A DNA stretch of 64,000 bases from Brumimicrobium ulvae (GTDB taxonomy: Bacteria; Bacteroidota; Bacteroidia; Flavobacteriales_D; Crocinitomicaceae): assembly GCF_947504225.1 (NCBI RefSeq), contig NZ_CANNGT010000010.1:62001-126000 (forward strand). Direction: 5' to 3'. Shown piece after piece: positions 40,419-50,804 of this stretch. Under the pieces are notes generated by a model, which did not search any database, was not told where the DNA came from, and saw nothing but the letters and a program-made list of their open reading frames with translations. How positions within the stretch are numbered: position 1 is the first letter of the stretch; each line of letters begins with the position of its first letter. A program made the position numbers and the translations under genes.

Positions 40419-43400
40419 ATGAACTATAAAAAGTTAGATATCTCTATTGGATGGTTGTCATTTATTATTGCAACAATCGTGTTTTTTGTTACCATTGAAG
40501 GAACAGCATCTTTATGGGATTGTGGTGAATATATCACCGCAGCCTATAAATTAGAAGTTGGTCACCCTCCTGGTGCACCTTTCTTTATGTTAATCGGAAG
40601 AATATTCTCCTTATTTGCTGGCTCAGAAGCCGAAGTAGCATTATGGATCAATAGAATGTCGGCACTGAGTAGTTCCTTAACTATTCTTTTCTTGTTTTGG
40701 TCAATCACTAAACTGGGGAAGAAAATTGCGCAAGCAGATGGACAAACAATGTCTAATGGACAAAAAGTCGCTATCTTAGGTTCTGGATTTGTCGGAGCAA
40801 TGGCCTATACGTTTACTGAATCTTTCTGGTTCTCAGCTGTTGAAGGGGAGGTATATGCGATGTCATCTTTGTTTACCGCTGTGATTTTCTGGGCAGTACT
40901 GAAATGGGATGAAGAAATGACCATGATTAAACGTGGTGAGTTGAGCCCTGAAATCCGTCCGTTAAGATGGATGATCTTAATTATGTTCTTGTTTGGATTG
41001 GCAATCGGAGTCCACCTTTTAGGTTTACTTGTTCTTCCTGCTATTGCTTACGTAGTAGCTCATCAAATGAAAGAGAAAAACAGCATAAAACTATTCCTAA
41101 TAACAGGAGTTGTTGGAGTTTTGATCTTAGGTTTTATTCAAAATGGGGTTATTCCTGGAACTATTGCTTTGGCTTCTAAAATGGAGATTTTCTTTAAAAA
41201 CTCGCTTGGTTTACCATTTGGTGTTGGTGCGGCTTTCTTCTTTATTTTGCTGATTGGATTACTGGTTGGAGGATTATATTTTACAAGAAAAAAAGGGTAT
41301 ACAATTGGAAATTCAGCAATTTTAGGACTGATTGTTCTGTTCATAGGTTATGGTTCTTTTGCTACAATTGTTATTCGTTCTAATGCGAATCCACCTTTAG
41401 ATGAGAATAACCCAGAAAACTTGGTGACCCTTCATGCTTTCCTTAAACGTGAGCAATACGGGTCTTGGCCAATTTTATATGGTGAATATTTTAACTCTAA
41501 ACCAGCACCACAAAGTGAATATAAAGACCGTTCTCCAAATTATGACAGAAGGTGGGTGGTTTCTACTCAATCAGGAACACCAATTATCTCTTTTAAAGAT
41601 CAAGAGGTGGCTGAAAACTATGTTAAAAACAGTGGTAAAAACTATAACTTAGAAGAAAAATACCACGTTACTAACGAATCTATTAGAAAAAATCAAGTTC
41701 CAGTCTACCTTCAAAACACCCTTTTCCCAAGGATGTTTGACCGAATGAATGAACAAAAAATTAATGGATATAAAAATTGGTCAGGATATGATCCTAACCG
41801 TAAAGCCGATAGAAGCGAAATTGGTGATGATGGTCGACCTATTCCTACTTTTGGAAACAACATTAAATACTTTATTAACTACCAAGTCGATTGGATGTAT
41901 TGGAGGTATTTTATGTGGAACTTCTCAGGTCGTCAAAATGATATTCAAGGGCACGGTGATGAATTCCGTGGAAACTGGATTTCCGGATTCTCTGCAGTTG
42001 ACGATGTTAGACTAGGAGCACAAGGTGAAAATGCACCTTATTATACGCAAACCAACCCTAGTAATGCGAAGTTTTATTACATCCCCCTAATTCTAGGATT
42101 AATTGGAATGTTCTTCCACTTCTTAAAAGCACCAAAGGATGCTATAGTTGTTGGAGTTTTATTCCTCTTCACTGGATTGGCAATTGTGGTTTACCTTAAC
42201 CAAAAAACATTTGAACCGCGTGAAAGAGATTATGCTTATGCTGCCTCTTTCTATACCTTTGCTATTTGGATAGGGCTTGGGGTATATGGTTTATACGAAG
42301 CTTTCAGGTCCTTCGCTAAAGAAGATTACAAGAAATTAGGAATCAGCTTTGGTGCTATTCTTCTGCTTTGTATTATTGCAGATATGGGAGCATCACGTGG
42401 AATGCCTGCCACAGTTTCTATGCTGATAATCGGTGGAATTGGTGGTGGTGCAATGCTCCTTATGACCATGTTGAGTAAAGTTAACTTGTCAAAAGTTGGA
42501 GCAGCAGGTTTTGCTACACTACTTGGTTTGGCAGCGCCTTTCCTGTTAGGAACTCAAGGATGGGAAGGCCACGACAGAAGCGATCGTAGCCCTGCACGTT
42601 CATTGGCATACAACTATTTAATTGGTTGTTCGCCCAACGCTATTTTGTATACAAATGGAGATAATGACACCTTCCCATTGTGGTATTTGCAAGAGGTTGA
42701 GGGCATCAGAACAGATGTTCGTGTAGCTAACTTATCCTTGATGGGAACGGACTGGTATTCTGACCAAATGAAAAAACGTGCTTATGAATCTGATCCTTTA
42801 CCCATTAAATTTAGAGAAGATCAAATTTTAATGGGTGATGGAAATACAGACTTTGTATTATTTGTTGACCATGAGGTGTACAGTACACGAAGCGGTATTT
42901 CTAAAGAGAAAGCAGACGAAATCTTACGCTTAAAAATTGAAAGTAATCCTGACCAGTTTAGAAGTTCTATTATCTCAATGCGTAGAAACTTAGCGGCTAC
43001 GATTCCGTCATTTACTGCGAACGACCCTAAGGCAGCAGAACTTCTTCAAAGAATGAAGGCTGAATTAGAAATGCCAATTGCAAACCCTGGATTTGATGAC
43101 TATGCAAAGTTGAATCTTATTATTCGTAAAATATTTAGCGATGTCAATAGTAACACAATCTCTGCAAACCAAAACTTACTTTCTCAGTTAGAGACTGCAG
43201 CAACTTCTTGGACAAAGTCATGGGATTATTTACCCCTTGATTATGCTATGGAATTTGTTAGAGATGATAACAACATCTGGGTTCAGCCAGGCAGAAGATC
43301 ATTGCGTTTCTTCCCAGCATCTGGATTTGTTCTTCCGGTGAATGTTGAAAACGCAGTAAAAGCAGAGATTATTCCAGCTGAATATGCGAATAAGGCACTT

Positions 43401-44429
43401 AAAGAACTTCGTTTTGACTTCAGAAAAGGTGGCCAATTTGGATCCGATGTGAGCGGCTTAAGTCGTGAAGAAGTAATGATGTTAGATATTCTTGCCAATT
43501 TTGACTGGAACAGAGGTGTTTTCTTCTCTAGTATTGTTGGTTCAAACGTATCAAAAGCTTTTTACAACAGAGGATACTTGGCAAATCTCGGTCAAATAAG
43601 TGGGCTTACTCCATTGAATAGAGATGATATGGAAGAGTACTCAAAAGAAATAATGCATGATAACATTATGAATAAGTTTGATTATGCAAATCTTGCGAGT
43701 GATGGTGTTCTTGTAGATTACTATACACGTCGCCATACGAACCAATATAGAAATAGCTTTTTGGAGCTAGCTTCTAAATATTTATCGGAATATGCAGACG
43801 CTGCTTTATCGAACCACAATGACACCCTACCTGCAAAACCAGGTCAAGAAAACGCCCAACATTATGCAGACAAAATCGAATCAATTATGCGTTACTCTTT
43901 AGAGGTACTTCCGATAGATAAGGTTTATGATTTTGGTGAGCCAAGACCTGTTGGTGCTCAATTAACAGAGAGAGATAGACTGTATTTAGATGGGGTTATT
44001 CCAGACTATATTAGTTTACTAAATCAAGTAGGAAAAACTGAACTGGCGAATGAATTAGCCATTGAATACATGAAGCAATTGGAGACCATGATGAACTACT
44101 TCCAACACAGTGATGCATTGATTGCTTACAATAACAAAAAAGATTTTATCTCGTTCTCTATGAACTTCTTGAAGACTTATGCAAGTGTTTTAGATACATC
44201 TCCAAATAGTGACGCAGCAGAACTCGCTACTGGATTGATTAATAAATTGACCAACGAAGTTGTAAGAGGGATCACTAATGAGTTAAGCCAAAAACAAGTG
44301 AACGAAGTACTGAGAGGTGGTAAAACACGTCCACGCTCAATGGAAAGAGAAGCGCTTGAATTTGCTGAACTATACAATGCAATGCTAAGAAGAAACGGTA
44401 TTCAAAGTGAAGCACCTGCAGCGAATTAA
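40419..44429 (+). CDS. DUF2723 membrane glycosyltransferase-like protein
   Basis: 1336 residues. The start has the DUF2723 hallmark: a first membrane helix, then TIEGTASLWDCGEYITAAYKLEVGHPPGAPFF. About ten further hydrophobic helices lie within residues 1-720 (for example 70-90, 180-215, 225-290, 545-610, 640-715). The C-terminal half (from about 730, NAILYTNGDNDTFPLWYLQEVEGIRTDVRV) is soluble and probably outside the cytoplasm. The family belongs to the GT-C superfamily, close to protein O-mannosyltransferases, which use lipid-linked sugars to glycosylate exported proteins. Its end overlaps the next gene's GTG start by 23 bp. Very typical of Bacteroidota. Confidence 0.9.
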   Translation: MNYKKLDISIGWLSFIIATIVFFVTIEGTASLWDCGEYITAAYKLEVGHPPGAPFFMLIGRIFSLFAGSEAEVALWINRMSALSSSLTILFLFWSITKLGKKIAQADGQTMSNGQKVAILGSGFVGAMAYTFTESFWFSAVEGEVYAMSSLFTAVIFWAVLKWDEEMTMIKRGELSPEIRPLRWMILIMFLFGLAIGVHLLGLLVLPAIAYVVAHQMKEKNSIKLFLITGVVGVLILGFIQNGVIPGTIALASKMEIFFKNSLGLPFGVGAAFFFILLIGLLVGGLYFTRKKGYTIGNSAILGLIVLFIGYGSFATIVIRSNANPPLDENNPENLVTLHAFLKREQYGSWPILYGEYFNSKPAPQSEYKDRSPNYDRRWVVSTQSGTPIISFKDQEVAENYVKNSGKNYNLEEKYHVTNESIRKNQVPVYLQNTLFPRMFDRMNEQKINGYKNWSGYDPNRKADRSEIGDDGRPIPTFGNNIKYFINYQVDWMYWRYFMWNFSGRQNDIQGHGDEFRGNWISGFSAVDDVRLGAQGENAPYYTQTNPSNAKFYYIPLILGLIGMFFHFLKAPKDAIVVGVLFLFTGLAIVVYLNQKTFEPRERDYAYAASFYTFAIWIGLGVYGLYEAFRSFAKEDYKKLGISFGAILLLCIIADMGASRGMPATVSMLIIGGIGGGAMLLMTMLSKVNLSKVGAAGFATLLGLAAPFLLGTQGWEGHDRSDRSPARSLAYNYLIGCSPNAILYTNGDNDTFPLWYLQEVEGIRTDVRVANLSLMGTDWYSDQMKKRAYESDPLPIKFREDQILMGDGNTDFVLFVDHEVYSTRSGISKEKADEILRLKIESNPDQFRSSIISMRRNLAATIPSFTANDPKAAELLQRMKAELEMPIANPGFDDYAKLNLIIRKIFSDVNSNTISANQNLLSQLETAATSWTKSWDYLPLDYAMEFVRDDNNIWVQPGRRSLRFFPASGFVLPVNVENAVKAEIIPAEYANKALKELRFDFRKGGQFGSDVSGLSREEVMMLDILANFDWNRGVFFSSIVGSNVSKAFYNRGYLANLGQISGLTPLNRDDMEEYSKEIMHDNIMNKFDYANLASDGVLVDYYTRRHTNQYRNSFLELASKYLSEYADAALSNHNDTLPAKPGQENAQHYADKIESIMRYSLEVLPIDKVYDFGEPRPVGAQLTERDRLYLDGVIPDYISLLNQVGKTELANELAIEYMKQLETMMNYFQHSDALIAYNNKKDFISFSMNFLKTYASVLDTSPNSDAAELATGLINKLTNEVVRGITNELSQKQVNEVLRGGKTRPRSMEREALEFAELYNAMLRRNGIQSEAPAAN

Positions 44430-45045
44430 ACCTAGGTTTTTTAAAATACCCAAGATTGTGGCGTGGATTTTTCCGCGCCGCATTTGGTTTGGACCTAAAG
44501 ATTCAGTGTGTTTAACCTTCGATGATGGCCCTCACCCGATCATTACCCCTTGGTTGTTGGATGAATTAAAAAAGAAAAACATTAAAGCTACTTTTTTTTG
44601 GAATGGACTTCAAATAGAAAAACACCCAGAGTTGCTCACAAGAGCAGAAAAAGAAGGTCATGTGGTTGGACATCATGGGTATGAACACAAATCTGCTAAA
44701 AAATATGATTTTGAAACGTTTAGGCAACAATTTGAACAATCAAGATCAATGGTAAATACTCATTTTTATAGACCTCCATATGGAGATTTAAATTTCAAAC
44801 AAGCTCGCTATGCATTGCGTCAAGGCGAAATAGTGATGTGGAGTTGGATGAGTTACGATTTCGATCAAAACTACTCAGTTCACTCCATTCTAGAAAAAGC
44901 AAAAGAACAAATTCAAGGTGGAGATGTTTTAGTACTCCACGAAAACGATAAAACAATTCATAGCATTAAGGAAATTATCCCGTCAATTATTCAAATTATT
45001 CGCGATAAAGAACTTAATTTTGCAGTGGTTGAAAAGAAACAATAG
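44407..45045 (+). CDS. Polysaccharide deacetylase (NodB homology)
   Basis: 212 residues. GTG start inside the previous gene. The NodB motifs are present: LTFDDGPHP (catalytic Asp pair), HHGYEH (metal His), YRPPYGD (Arg/Pro). Such enzymes remove acetyl groups from N-acetylated sugars of peptidoglycan or capsule. N-terminus is basic with a hydrophobic stretch (IPKIVAWIFPRRIWF), which could attach it to the membrane. Stop is 4 bp before thiL's start. Confidence 0.88.
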   Translation: MKHLQRIKPRFFKIPKIVAWIFPRRIWFGPKDSVCLTFDDGPHPIITPWLLDELKKKNIKATFFWNGLQIEKHPELLTRAEKEGHVVGHHGYEHKSAKKYDFETFRQQFEQSRSMVNTHFYRPPYGDLNFKQARYALRQGEIVMWSWMSYDFDQNYSVHSILEKAKEQIQGGDVLVLHENDKTIHSIKEIIPSIIQIIRDKELNFAVVEKKQ

Positions 45046-45049
45046 TATT

Positions 45050-46105
45050 ATGAGCGAAGAGAAAAGAACATCATTAGAATCAATTGGAGAGTTTGGATTG
45101 ATTGAAGAGCTAACAAAGAACTTCAAAAACAAAAGGCCATCAACTATTTATGGTGTTGGAGACGACGCTGCAGTGATTGAAAAAGATGCTGAAAATGTAA
45201 TGCTGGTCTCTACTGATGCGCTCTTAGAAGGGATTCATTTTAACTTAATGTACACACCTTTAATGCATCTTGGTTATAAAGCCGTAGTGGTAAATCTATC
45301 AGATATTTACGCCATGAATGGAACCGCTGAGCAAATCACGGTTACAATTGCTGCTTCAAGTCGTTTCCCTAAAGAAGCTTTAGAAGAGCTTTATAAAGGA
45401 ATTGAAAAAGCGTGCGAGTTGTATGAAGTCGACCTTGTTGGGGGCGATACAACCTCTTCTGTTTCTGGCTTGATGATTTCAATCACAGCAATAGGAACCG
45501 CAAAAAAAGAGGATGTGGTGTATAGAAATGGAGGAAAAGAAAATGAGTTGATTGTGGTGACAGGTGATTTAGGAGCAGCCTATATGGGACTTCAGATTTT
45601 GGAACGTGAAAAATCGGTTTACAAAGCGAATCCTGATATTCAACCAGATTTAGATGGATATGATTATTTGTTGGAAAGACAATTAAAGCCTGAAGCAAGA
45701 AAGGACATCATTAAATTCTTAAAAGAACTGGACGTAAAACCAACCTCAATGATTGATATTTCTGATGGATTGGCTTCTGAATTGTTTCACTTGTGTACAC
45801 AATCAAATGTTGGGGCGCATATTTTTGATGAAAAACTACCGATTGACACTTCTGTATCCACTACAGCGATCGATTTTAATATTTCGCCTACAACTTGCGT
45901 GTTGAATGGTGGAGAAGATTATGAGTTGTTGTTCTCTATCAAGCAAGAAGACTTTGAGAAAATCAAAGGTAACCCACACATGACGGTTATTGGTCACTTC
46001 ACGGCGAAAGATTCAGGATTATACTTAGTCGATAAGCAAGGAGCTGCAATTCCATTGAAAGCACAGGGTTGGAATCATTTTAGTGGTGAGAAGAGCGCAG
46101 AGTAG
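45050..46105 (+). CDS. thiL: Thiamine-monophosphate kinase
   Basis: 351 residues from the ATG at 45050, chosen because upstream codons overlap the deacetylase. Motifs: GVGDDAAVIE (ATP/Mg), STDALLEGIHF, GGDTTSS, MIDISDGLASELFHL, GEDYELLFSI. It phosphorylates thiamine monophosphate to the active pyrophosphate, with ATP, in the cytoplasm. Full length. Its coupling with the deacetylase and the DUF2723 gene is positional only. No THI-box riboswitch is visible upstream. Confidence 0.94.
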   Translation: MSEEKRTSLESIGEFGLIEELTKNFKNKRPSTIYGVGDDAAVIEKDAENVMLVSTDALLEGIHFNLMYTPLMHLGYKAVVVNLSDIYAMNGTAEQITVTIAASSRFPKEALEELYKGIEKACELYEVDLVGGDTTSSVSGLMISITAIGTAKKEDVVYRNGGKENELIVVTGDLGAAYMGLQILEREKSVYKANPDIQPDLDGYDYLLERQLKPEARKDIIKFLKELDVKPTSMIDISDGLASELFHLCTQSNVGAHIFDEKLPIDTSVSTTAIDFNISPTTCVLNGGEDYELLFSIKQEDFEKIKGNPHMTVIGHFTAKDSGLYLVDKQGAAIPLKAQGWNHFSGEKSAE

Positions 46106-46120
46106 TTGTTTTTTCACAAT

Positions 46121-46362
46121 TCATAATTCGTAATTCGTAATTATTTAACCGCAATGGCCGCAGAGTTTTCGCAGAGATGCGCAGAGATAGAGTTCGCTAA
46201 GTTCTTTACCTTCGGTAAATCGATTATTATTTAATGAGTAATAAGACAAGAACCAAAACAATCATCACTATTTAGGGAAGTACAAATTCCCTAATTCGTA
46301 ATTCGTAATTCCCTAATTCGTAATTGAACCATTCGTAATTGAATAATTCGTAATTGAACAAG
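46121..46362. repeat. Short repeat tracts between thiL and ddl
   Basis: The decamer AATTCGTAAT recurs at least seven times in two tracts (46121-46146, 46290-46362). Between them is GCAATGGCCGCAGAGTTTTC-GCAGAGATGCGCAGAGAT, a phase-repeated GCAGAG stretch I know from many Bacteroidota intergenic regions. No gene. Confidence 0.75.
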
Positions 46363-46436
46363 CCAATGCTGATAACTTCTCTAAAAACCCTTTAAATAAA
46401 CCCTCTTTTTTTCCGTACTTCGCACAAAATCGAAGC

Positions 46437-47420
46437 ATGATAAACGTAGGAATCTTTTGTGGTGGATACTCTTCTGAATTTGAAATTTCCATCAAAAGCG
46501 CAAGTATGATTTTGGAAAATCTTCCAAAAACTGAATACAATGCCTTTTTAGTGCGTGTAAATCAAGAAGGTTGGTTTGCCGATTACAATGGTGAAACAGC
46601 CAAGGTCTCCCCTATTGATTTTTCATTTACACTTCAAAGCGGTGAGCAAATAAAAATAGATTTATCTCATGTGTACATCCATGGTGACCCCGGAGAAAAC
46701 GGAAAACTTCAAGCGTATTTTGAGATGAAAAATATGCCATTTGTGAACAGTAGCGCTTTGTCTTCTGAACTTTCTTTTGATAAGTGGTTTTGTAATCAGT
46801 TTTTAAAAGGATTCGGAATTAAAGTAGCAGACTCTGTATTGTTATTGAAAAACACAGAGTATTCTACACAAGACATTGGTGAGCGTTTAGGATACCCCTT
46901 ATTTGTAAAGCCTGCAGACTCGGGCTCAAGTTATGGAATTTCAAAGGTATATGCTTTAAAAGATTTGCAAAAAGCGATTGATGGCGCATTTGCTGAAGGG
47001 AATACTGTAGTTTGTGAAGCTTTTCTTAAAGGAACCGAAGTAACCTGTGGAGTTTATCGCAATGAAAATGGTGTTCAAGCTTTGCCTTGTACAGAAATTG
47101 TTTCTGAATCAGATTTCTTTGATTATGATGCGAAGTACTTAGGTAAATCACAAGAAATCACTCCCGCTAGAATTAGTGATGAGCTAACAAAGCAAACTCA
47201 AGATTTGACAGTGAAAATTTATCAATTGCTCCAGATGCGTTCATTAGCAAGGGTGGACTTTATGCTTGTAAACAATGAACCCTACGTTATTGAAGTCAAC
47301 ACCACGCCAGGATTCTCAGCTGAATCACTAGTGCCTAAAATGCTAAAACATGCGGAAATATCAATAGGTGACTTTTGGACTGAAATATATGACTTCGAAA
47401 GAAAACAATATGGGATTTGA
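46437..47420 (+). CDS. ddl: D-alanine--D-alanine ligase
   Basis: 327 residues, ATP-grasp enzyme. N-terminal motif MINVGIFCGGYSSEFEISIKSA; HGDPGENGKLQAYF, where the substrate is held; KPADSGSSYGISKV (ATP-binding lid); EVNTTPGFSAESLVPKM (Mg and product). It makes the D-Ala-D-Ala dipeptide of peptidoglycan in the cytoplasm. Monocistronic, converging with the DUF59 gene. Confidence 0.95.
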   Translation: MINVGIFCGGYSSEFEISIKSASMILENLPKTEYNAFLVRVNQEGWFADYNGETAKVSPIDFSFTLQSGEQIKIDLSHVYIHGDPGENGKLQAYFEMKNMPFVNSSALSSELSFDKWFCNQFLKGFGIKVADSVLLLKNTEYSTQDIGERLGYPLFVKPADSGSSYGISKVYALKDLQKAIDGAFAEGNTVVCEAFLKGTEVTCGVYRNENGVQALPCTEIVSESDFFDYDAKYLGKSQEITPARISDELTKQTQDLTVKIYQLLQMRSLARVDFMLVNNEPYVIEVNTTPGFSAESLVPKMLKHAEISIGDFWTEIYDFERKQYGI

Positions 47421-47430
47421 CTATAGTAAT

Positions 47431-47472
47431 TAGCCTCGCACGGACGGTTTGTCACCGTCCACATTGAGGCTA
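47431..47472. terminator. Bidirectional stem-loop between ddl and DUF59 gene
   Basis: TAGCCTC/GAGGCTA outer and GGACGG/CCGTCC inner stems. No strong T run, but it separates two converging genes. Confidence 0.6.
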
Positions 47473-47491
47473 TCTTTGGAACAGAATAGAA

Positions 47492-47803
47492 TTACAAAAA
47501 TCCTAATTCTAATTTCGCTTCCTCACTCATCATCGTTTGATCCCATGGTGGATCAAAAACAATATTTACCTTCGCCGATTTCACACCGCTAACCGACTCT
47601 ATTGCGTCTTTAACCTCCTTTGGAAGCGATTCAGCAACTGGACAATTTGGAGAGGTTAATGTCATTTCCACATCTACCGTTTGGTCACTATTGATCTTTA
47701 CTTCGTAAATAAGACCTAATTCGTATACATCAACTGGGATTTCAGGATCATAAATAGTTTTAATCACATCTATTATTGAATCCTCTAATGTTGCATTTGC
47801 CAT
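47492..47803 (-). CDS. DUF59/MIP18 family Fe-S assembly factor (SufT-like)
   Basis: 103 residues. The family signature is complete: IKTIYDPEIPVDVYELGLIY, VEMTLTSPNCPVAESLP with the reactive Cys, and VNIVFDPPWDQTMMSEEAK. Proteins of this kind help mature Fe-S proteins. Transcribed divergently from the suf genes, 410 bp apart, which supports the role. Start at the first ATG. Confidence 0.88.
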   Translation of the reverse strand: MANATLEDSIIDVIKTIYDPEIPVDVYELGLIYEVKINSDQTVDVEMTLTSPNCPVAESLPKEVKDAIESVSGVKSAKVNIVFDPPWDQTMMSEEAKLELGFL

Positions 47804-48124
47804 TCTTATTCTTTTTTACAAAGATATTATATGTTTGATAGAAAAAAGATAATTTTGTTTTCTTTTTTAGAAAGATTATAAATAAGCACGAAACTTCTCA
47901 ATTATTGAAAAATTCAAACGCACTTTATCCTTCAAACAACCTGCTTATTTTCAGCCCTTTATTTATCTAATCAACCACATAACATTTGATTAAAACCGAC
48001 TTCACCCACACCAGTTCTGATGTATAGCTATTTTTAAATGCAGCCGTTTTTTCCTTCTTTTCATTATTTTATTTTTTACTCTTTCCTAGAATTCCGAAAA
48101 CCAATAAAATAATCTTCTTTTTAG

Positions 48125-48155
48125 TTGTTCAAATACCATTAATTAGGTATTTTTG
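48125..48155 (+). promoter_or_regulatory. Promoter of the suf operon
   Basis: TTG at 48125-48127, 20 bp, then TATTTTTG at 48148-48155. Transcript leader of about 53 nt before the first suf gene. The remaining 47804-48124 stretch has no gene. Confidence 0.75.
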
Positions 48156-48214
48156 CGGAACAGTAGAGGTTATTTAGACTTAATATAAATAACACTGAAA
48201 AGGAAGTTTTAAAT

Positions 48215-48538
48215 ATGATAAAAGTTACAGAATCTGCTAAAAAGCAAGCCTTGCGATTGATGGAGGAGTCAGGAGACACCAATAGCTTTATTCGCGTTGG
48301 TGTTTTAGGTGGTGGTTGTTCCGGATTAAAATACGAGCTAAGTTTTGATAATCAAGAACTAGATGACGATAAATCTTTTGAAGATAATGGCGTCAAAATA
48401 GTCGTTAACAAAAAAAGCTTTTTGTATTTAGTAGGAACTATCTTAGATTATTCGGGAGGACTCAACGGAAAAGGGTTCGTGTTCAAAAACCCAAACGCAG
48501 ACCGAACGTGTGGATGTGGTGAGAGTTTTTCTATTTAA
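48215..48538 (+). CDS. sufA: Fe-S cluster assembly scaffold/carrier, HesB/IscA family
   Basis: 107 residues. Conserved cysteines are in place: GVLGGGCSGLKYELSFD (first Cys) and RTCGCGESFSI at the C-terminus (Cys-Gly-Cys). A-type carriers pass clusters to targets. It opens the suf gene run, 15 bp before sufB. Gene symbol based on context. Confidence 0.9.
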   Translation: MIKVTESAKKQALRLMEESGDTNSFIRVGVLGGGCSGLKYELSFDNQELDDDKSFEDNGVKIVVNKKSFLYLVGTILDYSGGLNGKGFVFKNPNADRTCGCGESFSI

Positions 48539-48553
48539 AAATTAAAAATTTCA

Positions 48554-50005
48554 ATGATGAGTACATATACAGAAGAAGATTTAGCAAAGAACTTAGAGCA
48601 ACAAGAATATAAGTATGGATTCACTTCTGATTTTAATTCAGAAACAATTCCAGTTGGATTAAACGAAGATATTATTCGCTTGATTTCATCGAAAAAAGAT
48701 GAGCCAGAGTGGTTACTCGAAAGACGTTTACAAGCTTTCCGTGCATGGGAGGAAATGATTGAACCCGAATGGGCGCATGTAAACTATGAAAAGCCAGATT
48801 TTCAAGCAATCTCGTATTATTCTGCACCTGGGCAAAAAAAGAAATATGAAAGTTGGGACGATGTTGATCCAGAGATGAAAGAAACCATGAAGAAACTGGG
48901 GATATCTTTGGAAGAACAACAAAGATTAACAGGTACTGCAGTAGATTTTGTGGTGGACTCTGTTTCTGTTGCAACATCATTTAAAGAAAAATTGGCTGAA
49001 CTAGGAATCATCTTCTGCTCATTTTCAGAAGCGGTTCAGAATCATCCTGAATTAGTGAAGAAATACATGGGAACAGTTGTTCCTCATACCGATAACTTCT
49101 ACGCTGCATTAAACAGTGCCGTGTTTACAGATGGATCTTTCTGTTACATTCCTAAAGGAGTACGTTGCCCTATGGAACTTTCAACTTACTTTAGAATTAA
49201 CGAAGGTGGAACAGGACAGTTCGAGCGTACCTTAGTTGTTGCAGATGAAGGTTCTTATGTTTCATACCTTGAAGGTTGTACAGCGCCAATGCGTGATGAA
49301 AACCAATTGCATGCTGCAGTAGTAGAATTGATTGCACTAGATGATGCTGAAATTAAATACTCAACAGTTCAAAATTGGTACCCTGGAAATAAAGAAGGTG
49401 TAGGTGGAGTTTACAATTTTGTAACCAAGCGTGGTTTGTGTGAAAAGAATGCTAAAATTTCTTGGACGCAAGTTGAGACTGGTTCTGCTGTTACTTGGAA
49501 ATACCCATCTTGTATTCTTAAAGGGGACAATTCAATTGGAGAGTTCTACTCCGTAGCTGTAACCAACAACTTCCAACAAGCAGACACAGGAACAAAAATG
49601 ATCCACCTTGGAAAGAACACCAGCAGTACAATTATTTCGAAAGGAATTTCTGCAGGTCAATCTCAAAATACTTACAGAGGATTGGTGCAAATTCATGCCG
49701 GAGCAGAGAATGCTAGAAACCGTTCAGAATGTGATTCATTACTATTGTCTGACAGAGCAGGTGCACACACTTTCCCTTATATCGAATGTAAAAACAGCAC
49801 AGCGAAAATCGAACATGAGGCAACAACCTCTAAAATTGGTGAAGATCAAATCTTTTATTGTCAACAAAGAGGAATTGATGAGGAAAAAGCAATTGGACTT
49901 ATTGTGAATGGATACTGTAAAGAAGTATTGAATCACATGCCAATGGAGTTTGCTGTAGAAGCACAAAAACTACTAGAAATTTCATTAGAAAACTCAGTAG
50001 GATAA
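48554..50005 (+). CDS. sufB: Fe-S cluster assembly protein SufB
   Basis: 483 residues (or 482 from the second ATG). The usual blocks: [69 protein letters not shown], and [13 protein letters not shown] cluster/persulfide region. SufB is the scaffold subunit on which clusters form together with SufC and SufD. 40 bp before sufC. Complete. Confidence 0.96.
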   Translation: MMSTYTEEDLAKNLEQQEYKYGFTSDFNSETIPVGLNEDIIRLISSKKDEPEWLLERRLQAFRAWEEMIEPEWAHVNYEKPDFQAISYYSAPGQKKKYESWDDVDPEMKETMKKLGISLEEQQRLTGTAVDFVVDSVSVATSFKEKLAELGIIFCSFSEAVQNHPELVKKYMGTVVPHTDNFYAALNSAVFTDGSFCYIPKGVRCPMELSTYFRINEGGTGQFERTLVVADEGSYVSYLEGCTAPMRDENQLHAAVVELIALDDAEIKYSTVQNWYPGNKEGVGGVYNFVTKRGLCEKNAKISWTQVETGSAVTWKYPSCILKGDNSIGEFYSVAVTNNFQQADTGTKMIHLGKNTSSTIISKGISAGQSQNTYRGLVQIHAGAENARNRSECDSLLLSDRAGAHTFPYIECKNSTAKIEHEATTSKIGEDQIFYCQQRGIDEEKAIGLIVNGYCKEVLNHMPMEFAVEAQKLLEISLENSVG

Positions 50006-50045
50006 TACAATATATAATAACGTTTAATTTAGAAAATTTCAATAT

Positions 50046-50801
50046 ATGTTAACAATAAAAAATCTTCATGCTTCAGTTGAAGAAGGGGCAGAAATATTAA
50101 AAGGTTTAAATTTAGAGGTTAAAGCAGGTGAGGTTCATGCTATCATGGGGCCAAACGGTTCTGGTAAGTCAACTTTAGCTTCTGTTTTGGCAGGAAAAGA
50201 CGGTTACGAAGTAACGGAAGGATCTGTAGACTTTGATGGTGCTGATTTATTAGACTTAGAAGCAGAGGATAGAGCAAAAGAAGGACTGTTTTTAGCATTT
50301 CAATATCCTGTAGAAATCCCAGGAGTTTCTAATGTTAACTTCTTACGTACTGCAATGAACGAAATTCGTGAATACCGTAAAGAGGATAAACTGTCTGCCA
50401 AAGATTTCTTAGCAAAAGTAAAAGTTGCATCAAATCTAGTTGAACTGAATGATAAATTATCTGGACGTTCAGTTAACGTTGGTTTCTCAGGAGGGGAAAA
50501 GAAAAGAAATGAGATCTTCCAAATGGCGATGCTTGAACCAAAGCTTGCGATTTTAGATGAAACCGATTCAGGGCTTGACATTGATGCCTTACGAATCGTT
50601 TCTGAAGGAGTAAATAAGTTGCGTAATAAAGACAATGCAATTATTCTAATTACTCACTACCAACGATTGTTAGAATATATCCAACCAGACTTTGTTCACG
50701 TTTTAAGTGATGGTAAAATCATTAAAACAGGAGGGAAAGATTTAGCTCTTGAACTAGAAGAAAGAGGTTATGATTGGATTAATGAAGAAATTGCTCAATA
50801 A
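50046..50801 (+). CDS. sufC: Fe-S cluster assembly ATPase SufC
   Basis: 251 residues. ABC-type ATPase: Walker A GPNGSGKSTLA, signature region FSGGEKKRNEI, Walker B LAILDETDSGLDIDAL, switch His in ITHYQRLL. It powers the SufBCD scaffold; unlike transporters it has no membrane partner. sufD begins 3 bp later. Confidence 0.96.
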   Translation: MLTIKNLHASVEEGAEILKGLNLEVKAGEVHAIMGPNGSGKSTLASVLAGKDGYEVTEGSVDFDGADLLDLEAEDRAKEGLFLAFQYPVEIPGVSNVNFLRTAMNEIREYRKEDKLSAKDFLAKVKVASNLVELNDKLSGRSVNVGFSGGEKKRNEIFQMAMLEPKLAILDETDSGLDIDALRIVSEGVNKLRNKDNAIILITHYQRLLEYIQPDFVHVLSDGKIIKTGGKDLALELEERGYDWINEEIAQ

Positions 50802-50804
50802 GAT

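Noticed and set aside
44407..45049. Thiamine riboswitch upstream of thiL
   Set aside because: The upstream region is coding sequence of the deacetylase and I see no THI-box pattern.
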